Source of the DNA: Streptomyces sp. DHE7-1
GTDB taxonomy: Bacteria; Actinomycetota; Actinomycetes; Streptomycetales; Streptomycetaceae
NCBI GenBank assembly: GCA_016432725.1
Contig: JACJDG010000003.1
Location: 6,168,001 to 6,232,000 of the forward strand
DNA length: 64,000 nucleotides
Reading direction: 5' to 3'
Of this stretch, positions 45,081 through 53,378 are shown in pieces (position 1 is the first letter of the stretch; each line of letters starts with the position of its first letter). The notes beneath the pieces are model-generated. The model saw nothing but the letters and a program-made list of their open reading frames with translations. It ran no database searches and had not been told where the DNA came from. A program made the translations under genes and the position numbers.

Positions 45081-45995
45081 ATGACAGCAGTGGCCGGGGC
45101 GCGGCGGCCGGTCGCTCGTGCCGCCACGCGCGACCACGGCGCCTGGTTCCTGGTCCTGCCCGCCCTGATCCCGATCCTGCTGCTGAGCGTCGGCCCGCTG
45201 CTCTACGGCGTCATGCTGGCCTTCACCGACGCCCAGTCCGGCCGGACGACGGCCACCACCTGGATCGGTGCCCTCAACTTCCGGGACCTGCTGCACGACA
45301 CGCTGTTCTGGGAGTCGTTCCGGATCGGGCTGGTGTGGGCGGTCGGGGTCACCGTGCCGCAGTTCCTGCTGGCGCTCGGCCTCGCCCTCCTGCTCGACCA
45401 GGACCTGCGGCTGCGCCGCTTCGCCCGCGCCCTCGCGATCGTCCCGTGGGCCATGCCGGAGGTCGTCGTCGGCATCATGTGGCGGCTGGTCTACAGCCCC
45501 GACGCCGGCGTCCTCAACGAGACACTGCGCGACCTCGGTCTCGGCGACGGCCGGGACTGGCTGAGCGGCCTGGCCACCGCGCTGCCCGCCGTCATCGTCG
45601 TGGGCGTCTGGGCGGGCATGCCGCAGACCACGGTCGCCCTGCTCGCCGGCCTCCAGAACACCCCGCGCGAACTGCACGAGGCCGCCGCGGTGGACGGCGC
45701 CGGCGCCTGGCGCAGGTTCCGCGCGGTCACCTGGCCGGCCCTGAGACCGGTGGCCCTCGCCATCACCGCGCTCAACCTCATCTGGAACCTCAACTCCTTC
45801 GCCCTGGTGTACGTGCTCACCAGCGGCGGACCCGGCGGAAAGACCCGGCTGCCCATGCTGTTCGCCTACGAGGAGGCCTTCCGCTACGGCCAGTTCGGCT
45901 ACGCGGCCGCGATGGGATGCGTCCTGGTGGCCGTCGTCTCCGTGCTGCTCGCGGTGTTCCTCGCGGGCCGGCTGCGGGGAGGCGGGGACGCATGA
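45081..45995 (+). CDS. CUT1 sugar ABC transporter permease 1 (MalF-like)
   Basis: This 304-aa permease starts at ATG 45081, with AAGGGG upstream. It has six hydrophobic helices and the EAA loop ELHEAAAVDGAGAWRRFRAVTWPALRP. The second permease overlaps its stop codon (ATGA), then follows the binding protein. No ATPase is encoded in the operon, so it probably uses the shared MsiK-type ATPase, as most CUT1 importers of Streptomyces do. TTGACG at 45015-45020 may be part of its promoter. Confidence 0.85.
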   Translation: MTAVAGARRPVARAATRDHGAWFLVLPALIPILLLSVGPLLYGVMLAFTDAQSGRTTATTWIGALNFRDLLHDTLFWESFRIGLVWAVGVTVPQFLLALGLALLLDQDLRLRRFARALAIVPWAMPEVVVGIMWRLVYSPDAGVLNETLRDLGLGDGRDWLSGLATALPAVIVVGVWAGMPQTTVALLAGLQNTPRELHEAAAVDGAGAWRRFRAVTWPALRPVALAITALNLIWNLNSFALVYVLTSGGPGGKTRLPMLFAYEEAFRYGQFGYAAAMGCVLVAVVSVLLAVFLAGRLRGGGDA

Positions 45996-46825
45996 GGACC
46001 CGACCCGCGGCCCGCGCCGGCCAGTACGCCGCGCTGCTCGGCTATCTCGTCTTCCTGGCCTTCCCGCTGCTGTGGCTGCTGTCCACCGCCTTCAAGCCGC
46101 CCCGCGAGCTGGGCAGTCCGCATCCCACCTGGATCCCGCGTCACCCCACCCTGGCCAACTTCCGGCAGGCCTTCGACGAGCAGCCGCTGCTGCACGCCGC
46201 CCTGAACTCCCTGCTCGTGGCGCTCGGCGCCGCCGCCGTCGCCGTGCTGATCGCGACCCCGATGGCGTACGTCATGGCGCGGCACCGCTCGGCGCTGTCC
46301 CGGGCGGCCACCGGATGGGTGGTGGTCAGCCAGGCATTCCCGTTCGTGCTGGTGATCATCCCGCTGTTCCTGCTGCTGAAGCACCTGCAAATGATCGACT
46401 CCCTGGTGGGGCTGGTCCTGGTGTACGTGGTGTGGGCACTGCCGTTCGCGCTGTGGATGCTCGTCGGACACGTCCGGGCGGTGCCCGCCGAGCTGGAGGA
46501 GGCGGCGGCCGTCGACGGCGCGGGCCGGCTGCGGACCCTGGTGTCGGTGACCGCCCCGCTGCTGGCGCCGGGGATCGCGGCGACGGCGCTCTTCGCGTTC
46601 GTCACGGCGTGGAACGAGTTCTTCTTCGCGCTGGTCCTGCTGAAGAGCCCCGGCAGGCAGACCCTTCCGGTCGTCCTCACCCACTTCATCGGCGCGGAGG
46701 GCGTCGCCGATCTCGGCCCGCTGGCCGCCGCCGCCTTCCTCGCCACCCTGCCCTCCCTGTTCGTCTTCGCCCTCATCCAGCGCCGGATCACGGGCGGCCT
46801 GCTCGAAGGGGCGGTGAAGAACTGA
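45992..46825 (+). CDS. CUT1 sugar ABC transporter permease 2 (MalG-like)
   Basis: This 277-aa permease starts at ATG 45992, overlapping the previous stop by 4 bp. It has six membrane helices and the EAA loop ELEEAAAVDGAGRLRTLVSVTAPLLAPG. The C-terminal sequence ITGGLLEGAVK is diagnostic of MalG-type subunits. It forms the channel with the upstream permease. Stop and next start share TGATG. Confidence 0.87.
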   Translation: MRTRPAARAGQYAALLGYLVFLAFPLLWLLSTAFKPPRELGSPHPTWIPRHPTLANFRQAFDEQPLLHAALNSLLVALGAAAVAVLIATPMAYVMARHRSALSRAATGWVVVSQAFPFVLVIIPLFLLLKHLQMIDSLVGLVLVYVVWALPFALWMLVGHVRAVPAELEEAAAVDGAGRLRTLVSVTAPLLAPGIAATALFAFVTAWNEFFFALVLLKSPGRQTLPVVLTHFIGAEGVADLGPLAAAAFLATLPSLFVFALIQRRITGGLLEGAVKN

Positions 46826-48126
46826 TGCGGCACCCTCACCGAGCCGGGCGGGGAAGGACGGCCGCGGCCGTCCTCGCCCTGCTGCTCCTCCTCGCGGGCT
46901 GCTCCGCGGCGGGCCGTGAGCGGGGCGGCCCGGTCACCCTGCGCTTCCAGTCCCTGGCCTGGCAGCAGGAGTCCGTGGCCGTCAACAAGGAACTGGTGAA
47001 GGAGTGGAACGCCACCCATCCGGACGTCAAGGTCGAGTACGTCCAGGGCAGCTGGGACAGCGTGCACGACCAGCTCCTCACCTCCTTCGAGGGCGGTGAG
47101 GCCCCGGACGTCATCCACGACGCCTCCGACGACCTCGCCGACTTCGCCTACGGCGGCTACCTCGCCGACCTCACCGGCCTGCTGCCCGCCGCGCTCGAGT
47201 CCGCCATCCCGCGGCGCAGTTGGCAGGCGGCCACCTTCGGCGGCGGCGTGTACGGGGTGCCGTTCCTCCAGGAGCCCCGGGTGCTGATCGCCGACCGGGC
47301 CCGGCTGCGCTCGGCGCGGGTGCGCATACCGACCCCCGAACACCCCTGGAGCTGGCCCGAGTTCCGCCGGATCGCCAAGCGGCTCAGTGGCCCCGGCAGG
47401 TACGGCGTGGCCTGGCCGCTGAAGGAACCCGTCTCCGCCACGCTCAACCTATCGCTCTCGGCGGGCGGCCGGCTCTTCCACCGAGGCGCCGACGGCCGGG
47501 TGAGCGTCGGGTTCGGCGCCGGGGACGCGGTCGTGCCGCGCACGGTCCACGACCAGGTCGCCGTCGACCACAGCGCCCCGGCCTCGACGCTGGGCAGCGG
47601 GGGCTCGGACACCCTGCCCGGCTTCTTCGGCGGTCGCTACGCGATGGTCCCGCTGGGCTTCTCCTACCGCCAGCAGATCGCGCAGCAGGCGCCGGAGGGC
47701 TTCGACTGGCAGGTGCTGCCCGCCCCCGCCGGCGCCGGCGGACTCACCCAGGGCGTCAGCCCGCAGACCCTGTCCGTCGCCGCCGACTGCCCGCACAAGA
47801 AGGAGGCCGCCGAGTTCATCGGCTTCCTGCTGCGGCCCGGGAACATGGTCCGTCTCGCCCTCGGCGACTGGATGCTGCCCACCGGCACCGAGGCCCTGAA
47901 GGACCCCGCCCTGCACACCGCGAAGAACGGCTGGGCCACCGGGACCGCGCTCGCGGCGCACCTCCGTCCGGCCCCCGCCCAGTCCGTGCGCGGCTACCCG
48001 GAGTGGAAGGACAAGGTCGCCACCCCCGCCTTCCAGGAGTACTACAGCGGGTCGATCGGCCTGGCCGGCCTGCGGGAGCGTCTGGAACGGGACGGCAACC
48101 TGGTCCTGGCCCGCTACCAGCGCTGA
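46825..48126 (+). CDS. CUT1 sugar-binding lipoprotein
   Basis: This 433-aa extracellular lipoprotein has a basic n-region, a Leu-rich segment and the lipobox LLAGC (near residue 26). Family-1 solute-binding features are KELVKEWNATHPDVKVEYVQGSW, FEGGEAPDVIHDASDDLADFAYGGYLADLT, RYAMVPLGFS and NMVRLALGDWMLPTGTEAL. It captures a di- or oligosaccharide for the permeases. The sugar cannot be deduced, and no regulator or glycosidase lies beside it. Confidence 0.86.
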   Translation: MRHPHRAGRGRTAAAVLALLLLLAGCSAAGRERGGPVTLRFQSLAWQQESVAVNKELVKEWNATHPDVKVEYVQGSWDSVHDQLLTSFEGGEAPDVIHDASDDLADFAYGGYLADLTGLLPAALESAIPRRSWQAATFGGGVYGVPFLQEPRVLIADRARLRSARVRIPTPEHPWSWPEFRRIAKRLSGPGRYGVAWPLKEPVSATLNLSLSAGGRLFHRGADGRVSVGFGAGDAVVPRTVHDQVAVDHSAPASTLGSGGSDTLPGFFGGRYAMVPLGFSYRQQIAQQAPEGFDWQVLPAPAGAGGLTQGVSPQTLSVAADCPHKKEAAEFIGFLLRPGNMVRLALGDWMLPTGTEALKDPALHTAKNGWATGTALAAHLRPAPAQSVRGYPEWKDKVATPAFQEYYSGSIGLAGLRERLERDGNLVLARYQR

Positions 48127-48148
48127 GCCGGCGCCGTAATACGTTTGA

Positions 48149-48162
48149 ACGAGACGTCTCGT
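48149..48162. promoter_or_regulatory. Perfect 14-bp palindrome upstream of mgt
   Basis: ACGAGACGTCTCGT (48149-48162) is fully palindromic and lies 19 bp before the mgt start. A further TCTCGTT follows, so the half-site is partly reiterated. Its length and position fit a TetR/MarR-family operator. No such regulator gene adjoins it. Confidence 0.6.
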
Positions 48163-48180
48163 CTCGTTAGCCTCGTCGCC

Positions 48181-49377
48181 ATGACCGCCCCCGCCCACAT
48201 CGCCATGTTCTCCGCCGCCCTCCACGGCCACGTGAACCCCAGCCTGGAGGTGATCCGCGAACTCGTCGCCCGCGGCCACCGGGTCACGTACGCCATCCCG
48301 CCGGCCTTCGCCGCGAAGGTGGCGGCGACCGGCGCCCGGCCCGTGCTCTACGACTCGACGCTGCCCGGCCCCGACGCCGACCCCGAGGCCTGGGGGAGCA
48401 CCCTGCTGGACCACGTCGAGCCGTTCCTGAACGACGCCGTGCAGGCGCTCCCGCAGCTCGCCGCGGCCTACGAGGGCGACGAACCGGACCTGGTGCTGCA
48501 CGACATCACCTCCTACCCGGCCCGCGTGCTCGCCCACCGCTGGGGCGTCCCGGCGGTCTCCCTCTCCCCGAACCTCGTCGCCTGGGACGGCTACGAGGAG
48601 GAGGTGGCCGAGCCCATGTGGGCGGAGCCACGGCAGACCGAGCGCGGCAGGGCCTACTACACCCGGTTCCGGGACTGGCTCGTGGAGAACGGGATCACCC
48701 GGCACCCGGACCCTTTCGTGGGGCGCCCCGACCGCTCGCTCGTCCTCATCCCGAAGGTGCTCCAGCCGCACGCCGACCGCGTCGACGAGCGGGTGCACAG
48801 CTTCGTCGGCGCCTGCCAGGGCGACCGGGCCGACCAGGGTGACTGGCAGCGGCCCGCCGGCGCGGAGAAGGTGGTCCTCGTCTCCCTCGGCTCGGCGTTC
48901 ACCAAGCGGCCCGCCTTCTACCGCGAGTGCGTCCGCGCCTTCGGCGGCCTGCCCGGCTGGCACCTGGTCCTGCAGATCGGCAGCCAGGTGACGCCGGCGG
49001 AGCTGGGCGACGTGCCCGCGAACGTGGAGGTGCGCTCCTGGGTACCGCAGCTGGCGATCCTGCGGCAGGCGGACCTGTTCGTGACGCACGCCGGGGCCGG
49101 CGGCAGCCAGGAGGGACTGGCCACCGCCACGCCGATGATCGCCGTACCGCAGGCGGTGGACCAGTTCGGCAACGCCGACGTGCTCCAGTCCCTCGGCGTC
49201 GCCCGGCACCTGCCCACCGAGGAAGCCACCGCCGGTCGTCTGCGCGAGACCGCCCTCGACCTCACCGGCGACCCGCGGGTCGCCCGCCGGCTCAAGGAGA
49301 TCCAGGCGGAGATGGCCCGGGAGGGCGGCACCCGGCGCGCGGCCGACCTGATCGAGGCGGAGCTGCCGGCGCGCTGA
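48181..49377 (+). CDS. mgt: Macrolide-inactivating glycosyltransferase (MGT family)
   Basis: This 398-aa GT1 enzyme starts at ATG 48181. The N-terminal acceptor domain begins HIAMFSAALHGHVNPSLEVIRELVARGHRVTYA, with the catalytic His in HGHVNP. The C-terminal donor domain has LVSLGSAF, VEVRSWVPQLAILRQADLFVTHAGAGGSQEGL and PQAVDQFGNA. It is close in style to Mgt and OleD of Streptomyces, which glucosylate macrolides at the 2'-hydroxyl using UDP-glucose for self-protection. The nearby MMPL exporter is convergent. A palindromic operator precedes the gene. Confidence 0.85.
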   Translation: MTAPAHIAMFSAALHGHVNPSLEVIRELVARGHRVTYAIPPAFAAKVAATGARPVLYDSTLPGPDADPEAWGSTLLDHVEPFLNDAVQALPQLAAAYEGDEPDLVLHDITSYPARVLAHRWGVPAVSLSPNLVAWDGYEEEVAEPMWAEPRQTERGRAYYTRFRDWLVENGITRHPDPFVGRPDRSLVLIPKVLQPHADRVDERVHSFVGACQGDRADQGDWQRPAGAEKVVLVSLGSAFTKRPAFYRECVRAFGGLPGWHLVLQIGSQVTPAELGDVPANVEVRSWVPQLAILRQADLFVTHAGAGGSQEGLATATPMIAVPQAVDQFGNADVLQSLGVARHLPTEEATAGRLRETALDLTGDPRVARRLKEIQAEMAREGGTRRAADLIEAELPAR

Positions 49378-49385
49378 GCACGGAC

Positions 49386-49421
49386 GGGGGCCCGCCGGTT
49401 CCCCGGGACCGGCGGGCCCCC
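49386..49421. terminator. Bidirectional terminator between mgt and the MMPL exporter
   Basis: GGGGGCCCGCCGGT (49386-49399) pairs perfectly with ACCGGCGGGCCCCC (49408-49421), a 14-bp stem with an 8-nt loop, in the 61-bp gap between convergent stop codons. Confidence 0.7.
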
Positions 49422-49438
49422 GCGTTCCGCGGGCGGTG

Positions 49439-51691
49439 TCAGACGGTGAGCCGCTCGCCCTCGCCGCGTGCGGGGACCGGAGCGGCGGCCTGCTCGGGCG
49501 CCTCGTCGTGGGTGAGGTCCGGCAGCCGGTGCAGCCACTTCGGCAGGTACCAGTTGCGCTCGCCGAGCAGCGCCATCACGGCCGGCAGCAGCACCCCGCG
49601 GATGACCGTGGCGTCGATCAGGACGGCGGCGGCCAGGCCCACGCCCATCTGCTTCATGGACTGCATGGACAGCGTGCCGAAGATCGCGAACACGGCGACC
49701 ATGATGACGGCGGCGCTGGTGACGACACCGGCCGTGGTGACCACGCCGTGCTGGATGGCGTCCCTGGTGCCGAGGCCGCGCAGCCGGGCCTCGCGGATCC
49801 GGGAGACCACGAACACGTGGTAGTCCATCGACAGGCCGAACAGGATCACGAAGAGGAACAGCGGCAGCCAGGTGACGATCGCGCCGACGCCCTCCGCGCC
49901 CACCAGCGAGGCGCCCCAGCCGTGCTGGAAGACGGCGACGAGGATGCCGTAGGCGGCGCCCACCGACAGCAGGTTGAGCACGATCGAGGTGATCGCCACG
50001 GTCAGCGAGCGGAATGACAGCAGCATCAGCAGGAAGGCGAAGACGACCACGAACGCGAACACCGGGACGACGGAGCCGAGGAGCTGGTCGTTGAAGTCGT
50101 GGTTGCCCGCGACCTGTCCGGTGATCGGCGCCCGGACGCCCTCCACCTTCCCGAGGGTGGCGGGCCGCACATCGTCGCGCAGCGTGCCGAGGCTCTCGAC
50201 CGCGCGGTCCATGTCGGAGCCGCCGACCAGCGGCACGGAGACCAGGGCGACGTTCTGCGCCCGGTACACCTTGATGTCCACGGGGCCGCGCGAGGCGCCC
50301 GAGGAGATGGCCCGCTGCTTGAAGTCGGCCAGCGCCCGCCGCACCTCCGGCGCTCCGATGTCCTTGGCGCCGACGACCACCTGGGCGGGCTCGGAGCCAC
50401 CCGGGAAGGCCTCGTTGAGCCGGTCGTAGGTCTGCACGATCGGCAGTGAGTCACCGAACTCCTGGTCCAGGGTGAGCTGCTGGGTCTTCATGCCGAGCGC
50501 GGGCGCGGCGACGGCGAGCAGCGCTCCGGCCGCCACCACCACGGAGACCAGCGGCCTGGCCAGCACGCCGCGCAGCACGGCGGTCCAGAAGCGGCTCTCG
50601 CTGCCGCCGCCGCGCCGCCGCCGGCGGCCCAGGAACGGGATGCGGCCCTTCTCGATCCGCTCGCCCAGCAGGGAGAGCAGCGCGGGCAGCACGGTGACCG
50701 AGCCGACCATGGCGACGGCGACCACCATCAGCGAGGCCAGGCCCATCGCCTCGAACTCGGCGAGCCCGGTGAAGAGCATGCCCGCCATCGCCACGCACAC
50801 CGTGACCCCGGAGACGATGATCGCGCGGCCGCTGGTGGCGGCGGCGATCCGCAGGGCGGCGCCCGCGTCCCGGCCGGCGTCCCGCTCCTCGCGCTCCCGG
50901 CGCAGGTAGAACAGGCAGTAGTCGACGCCCACGGCCATACCGACCAGCAGCATCACGGAGTTGGCGGTGTCGCTCATCGGCTGCACGTGGCTGACGATGC
51001 CCATCAGACCCATCGTCGCCATGATCGCGGTGACCGCCAGGGCCACCGGCAGCAGCGCGGCCACCAGGGCGCCGAAGGCGATCAGCAGGATCCCGAGGGC
51101 CACCGGCACGGCCGAGTACTCGGCCTTCCGGAAGTCGTCCCCGAAGGCGTCCTTGTACTGCTTGTTCATGCTGGCGCCGCCGATCTCCTCGATCCGCAGG
51201 CCGTCGTGCCCCTGTTGCACCCCGGCGACGGCGTCGAGCACCGGCTCGACCCGGTCGGCGGCGGTCTCCGCGTCGCCGCGCATGTCGAACTGCACCAGCG
51301 CGGTACGGCCGTCCCGGGAGATGGTGCGCGTGTCGTACGGGGACGTCACGTGGGTGACCTTCCCGGTGCCGCCGACGGCCTCGATCACATCGTCCACGGC
51401 GGACCGGAACTCGCCGCTCGTCGCCTTGAGGGCGCCGTCCCGGGACTGGATCAGCACGGTCTCCCCGGCCGGCTGCTCGATGCCCGCGTCCTCGATGATC
51501 TTCGCCGCCGTGTGTGTCTCACCCTTGAGCTGGTCGCTCTCGTCCACGTCGACCCGCCCGGCCGCCGAGCCGAGCCCCATGGCCAGGACGACGAACAGCA
51601 CCCATATGCCGACGGCGGCCCAGCGGTGCCGGGCGCTCCAGCCGCCGGCGCGGGCGGCCAGTCCCCGCACGCGCACGTCCGTGTTCCCCAT
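49439..51691 (-). CDS. MMPL (RND-superfamily) transporter
   Basis: This 750-aa integral membrane protein starts at ATG 51691 behind GGGGAGAG. It has twelve predicted helices in two repeats, each preceded by a large extracellular domain. Conserved features are GMAVGVDYCLFYLRREREERDAG in the first half and ILFGLSMDYHVFVVSRIREARLRG in the second, carrying the proton-relay Asp-Tyr pairs. MMPL proteins of Streptomyces export lipids or specialised metabolites. A 13-bp palindrome (51944-51956) in its upstream region could bind a repressor. The substrate is unknown. Confidence 0.88.
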   Translation of the reverse strand: MGNTDVRVRGLAARAGGWSARHRWAAVGIWVLFVVLAMGLGSAAGRVDVDESDQLKGETHTAAKIIEDAGIEQPAGETVLIQSRDGALKATSGEFRSAVDDVIEAVGGTGKVTHVTSPYDTRTISRDGRTALVQFDMRGDAETAADRVEPVLDAVAGVQQGHDGLRIEEIGGASMNKQYKDAFGDDFRKAEYSAVPVALGILLIAFGALVAALLPVALAVTAIMATMGLMGIVSHVQPMSDTANSVMLLVGMAVGVDYCLFYLRREREERDAGRDAGAALRIAAATSGRAIIVSGVTVCVAMAGMLFTGLAEFEAMGLASLMVVAVAMVGSVTVLPALLSLLGERIEKGRIPFLGRRRRRGGGSESRFWTAVLRGVLARPLVSVVVAAGALLAVAAPALGMKTQQLTLDQEFGDSLPIVQTYDRLNEAFPGGSEPAQVVVGAKDIGAPEVRRALADFKQRAISSGASRGPVDIKVYRAQNVALVSVPLVGGSDMDRAVESLGTLRDDVRPATLGKVEGVRAPITGQVAGNHDFNDQLLGSVVPVFAFVVVFAFLLMLLSFRSLTVAITSIVLNLLSVGAAYGILVAVFQHGWGASLVGAEGVGAIVTWLPLFLFVILFGLSMDYHVFVVSRIREARLRGLGTRDAIQHGVVTTAGVVTSAAVIMVAVFAIFGTLSMQSMKQMGVGLAAAVLIDATVIRGVLLPAVMALLGERNWYLPKWLHRLPDLTHDEAPEQAAAPVPARGEGERLTV

Positions 51692-51943
51692 GACGGGCTC
51701 TCCCCTCGTATACGGTGACGACCCCTGCCGCCACGTCCTCGCTCGTTCCGTTCCGACGGTATGGGCCCGGCCAGAAGGTCTCGTCGTACTGCCCGGTGAA
51801 GTGGCGCCGGCCCGGGTCACCGCTGGGGAGGACGGCGGGCCCTTACATCTTTCGGGGCTTCCCGGGGAGGTGTCTCGGGGTGAGGGGCCGCAGGCGGGCC
51901 GTGTCCGATCCGCCGTCGAAGATCCACTTTGTGATTACGAAAC

Positions 51944-51956
51944 CTTGTTGAACAAG
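51944..51956. promoter_or_regulatory. 13-bp palindrome in the MMPL/DUF1697 divergent region
   Basis: CTTGTT-G-AACAAG is a perfect dyad inside the least GC-rich stretch of this gap. It may be an operator for the MMPL gene, the DUF1697 gene, or both. Confidence 0.45.
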
Positions 51957-52031
51957 TCACAGGTGCGTGTAGAGGTTGAATCGGAGGCCCTTGATCGGCC
52001 AGAGTTTCGCGCAACCCGGGTCGTTCCGGGT

Positions 52032-52070
52032 ACGGCCGCCGTGCCCGCCCCCACGGGGCACGGCGGCCGT
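52032..52070 (+). promoter_or_regulatory. 15-bp perfect hairpin immediately upstream of DUF1697
   Basis: ACGGCCGCCGTGCCC (52032-52046) pairs with GGGCACGGCGGCCGT (52056-52070), with a 9-nt loop. It ends 14 bp before the GTG start. Since both flanking genes read away from it, it is not a conventional gene-end terminator. It could be an operator, an mRNA 5' structure, or a terminator of an antisense or upstream transcript. A TAACCT element right after it could be the -10 of a nearly leaderless transcript. Confidence 0.5.
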
Positions 52071-52084
52071 TCTAACCTGTCCGG

Positions 52085-52633
52085 GTGACGACCTATGCGG
52101 CGCTGCTGCGCGGAATCAACGTCGGTGGCAGCAGGAAACTCCCGATGGCCGAACTGCGCGCGCTCCTGACGGACCTCGGCCACGACGGCGTACGGACCCA
52201 TCTGCAGAGCGGCCAGGCCGTGTTCAGCGCCGGGCAGGGCGACGAGGATTCCCTGGCGGCCGAGTTGACCCGGGCGATCGAGGCGCGGTTCGGCTTCCGG
52301 GTCGACGTGCTCGTGCGGGACCACGCCTATCTGCGGACGGTGGCCGCGGCGTGCCCCTTCCCCGCCGCCGAACTGACCGCCAGGCAGCTCCACGTCACCT
52401 ATTTCTCCGCTCCGGTCACCCCGGACCGCTTCGAGGCGATCGACTCCGCCGGGCACCTCCCCGAGGAGTTCCGCCTGGGCGACCGCTGCCTCTACCTGTA
52501 CGCACCGGACGGACTCGGCCGCTCGAAACTCGCCGAGGCGTTGTCCCGCCGCCCCGCCAAGGGCCTGATCGCCACCACCCGCAACTGGAACACGGTGCTG
52601 AAACTCGTCGAGCTGACCGCTCCCGAGGAGTGA
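52085..52633 (+). CDS. DUF1697 family protein
   Basis: This 182-aa protein starts at GTG 52085. The N-terminus TTYAALLRGINVGGSRKLPMAELRALL is the DUF1697 signature, followed by THLQSGQAVFSA and a C-terminal ATTRNWNTVLKLVEL. The family is widespread, cytoplasmic and of unknown biochemical function. It is monocistronic, with a long perfect hairpin just before the start codon. Confidence 0.87.
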   Translation: MTTYAALLRGINVGGSRKLPMAELRALLTDLGHDGVRTHLQSGQAVFSAGQGDEDSLAAELTRAIEARFGFRVDVLVRDHAYLRTVAAACPFPAAELTARQLHVTYFSAPVTPDRFEAIDSAGHLPEEFRLGDRCLYLYAPDGLGRSKLAEALSRRPAKGLIATTRNWNTVLKLVELTAPEE

Positions 52634-53043
52634 GGGACCCGTGGCCGATTAACGCCCCTGGAGCGCGAGACGCCTCCCGGGCGCGTGACGCATCCGCAGG
52701 GCCGAACGCAGAACGGGGTACCGGCCGCGGTCCGACGTCACAGGGGAACGCCGGACCGTGGCCGGCGGTCGTGGCGCAGTCGCCGAGCGCCCGTGCCACG
52801 AGGACCCGCCACGGGCGCGCCCCGCTCCGGGCAGTGGCCCGCTGTCCGTTCCGTCGGGAGTGTCCGGCCTGGTCAACGGGTGCGCATCACTCGTACGGGT
52901 GACTATTTTCGGCCCTTTCCGCACGCGTGGGCGGAGCACCACCAGACTCCTGGACATGACCGGAGCCGCCGCATCGGTAACGTCGGCGGCCCCGGAACCC
53001 AGCCCGGTACGGCCCCTCCCAGACCAGGAGTCAGGACAGGACG
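52634..53043. other. 410-bp gap before the 98-aa protein
   Basis: No credible gene. The only notable feature is an AT-rich patch around TATTTT (52904-52909), which may be a -10 element for the downstream gene, with an untranslated leader of about 130 bp. Confidence 0.35.
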
Positions 53044-53340
53044 ATGAGCACGTACTACCACGGGAACATCAACGGCCGCGCCGGCAGCAACGCCGGGCCG
53101 GACCCGGAGACCGTCTTCCGGCTCACCGAGGGACTCCTCGAGGCGCTGCACGCCGAGCTGCCCGGCCTCGTCGTGCACGGGGAGGTCATCATGGCCGCGC
53201 TCGACGAGGCCGCGGCGGACGGCGGCCCGCCCAACCGGGGCCGCATCCGGTCCAGCCTGGAGGCCATCAGCATCGGCGCCCCGGCCGGTACCAGCAGCCT
53301 CGCCTTCACCCAGCAGCTGGTGCGCCTGCTGGACCTGTGA
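53044..53340 (+). CDS. Small helical protein, possibly effector-associated (hypothetical)
   Basis: This 98-aa protein starts at ATG 53044 after GGAGTCAGGACAGGAC. The N-terminal YYHGNINGRAGSNAGP is a low-complexity Gly/Asn segment. Two helical regions follow (TVFRLTEGLLEALHAEL, HGEVIMAALDEAAADGG). It ends with RIRSSLEAISIGAPAGTSSLAFTQQLVRLLDL. This end resembles small Streptomyces proteins of the DUF5955/effector-associated type, which have a Gly/Asn-rich start and a helix with an I-G-A/S kink. No neighbour supports a specific role. The resemblance is by eye. Confidence 0.6.
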   Translation: MSTYYHGNINGRAGSNAGPDPETVFRLTEGLLEALHAELPGLVVHGEVIMAALDEAAADGGPPNRGRIRSSLEAISIGAPAGTSSLAFTQQLVRLLDL

Positions 53341-53345
53341 CCGGG

Positions 53346-53370
53346 CCGGGCCCCGCCGCCCGGGGCCCGG
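53346..53370. terminator. Hairpin between the 98-aa protein gene and the CbiX-like gene
   Basis: CCGGGCCCCG (53346-53355) pairs perfectly with CGGGGCCCGG (53361-53370) around a 5-nt loop in the 38-bp gap between convergent stops. Confidence 0.6.
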
Positions 53371-53378
53371 GCTCCGGT

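Larger units (their letters stand above)
51692..52084. other. 393-bp divergent region between MMPL exporter and DUF1697 gene
   Basis: No gene is seen. It includes an AT-rich patch at 51926-51975 with a 13-bp palindrome, and a long perfect hairpin (52032-52070) directly before the DUF1697 start. Confidence 0.5.
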
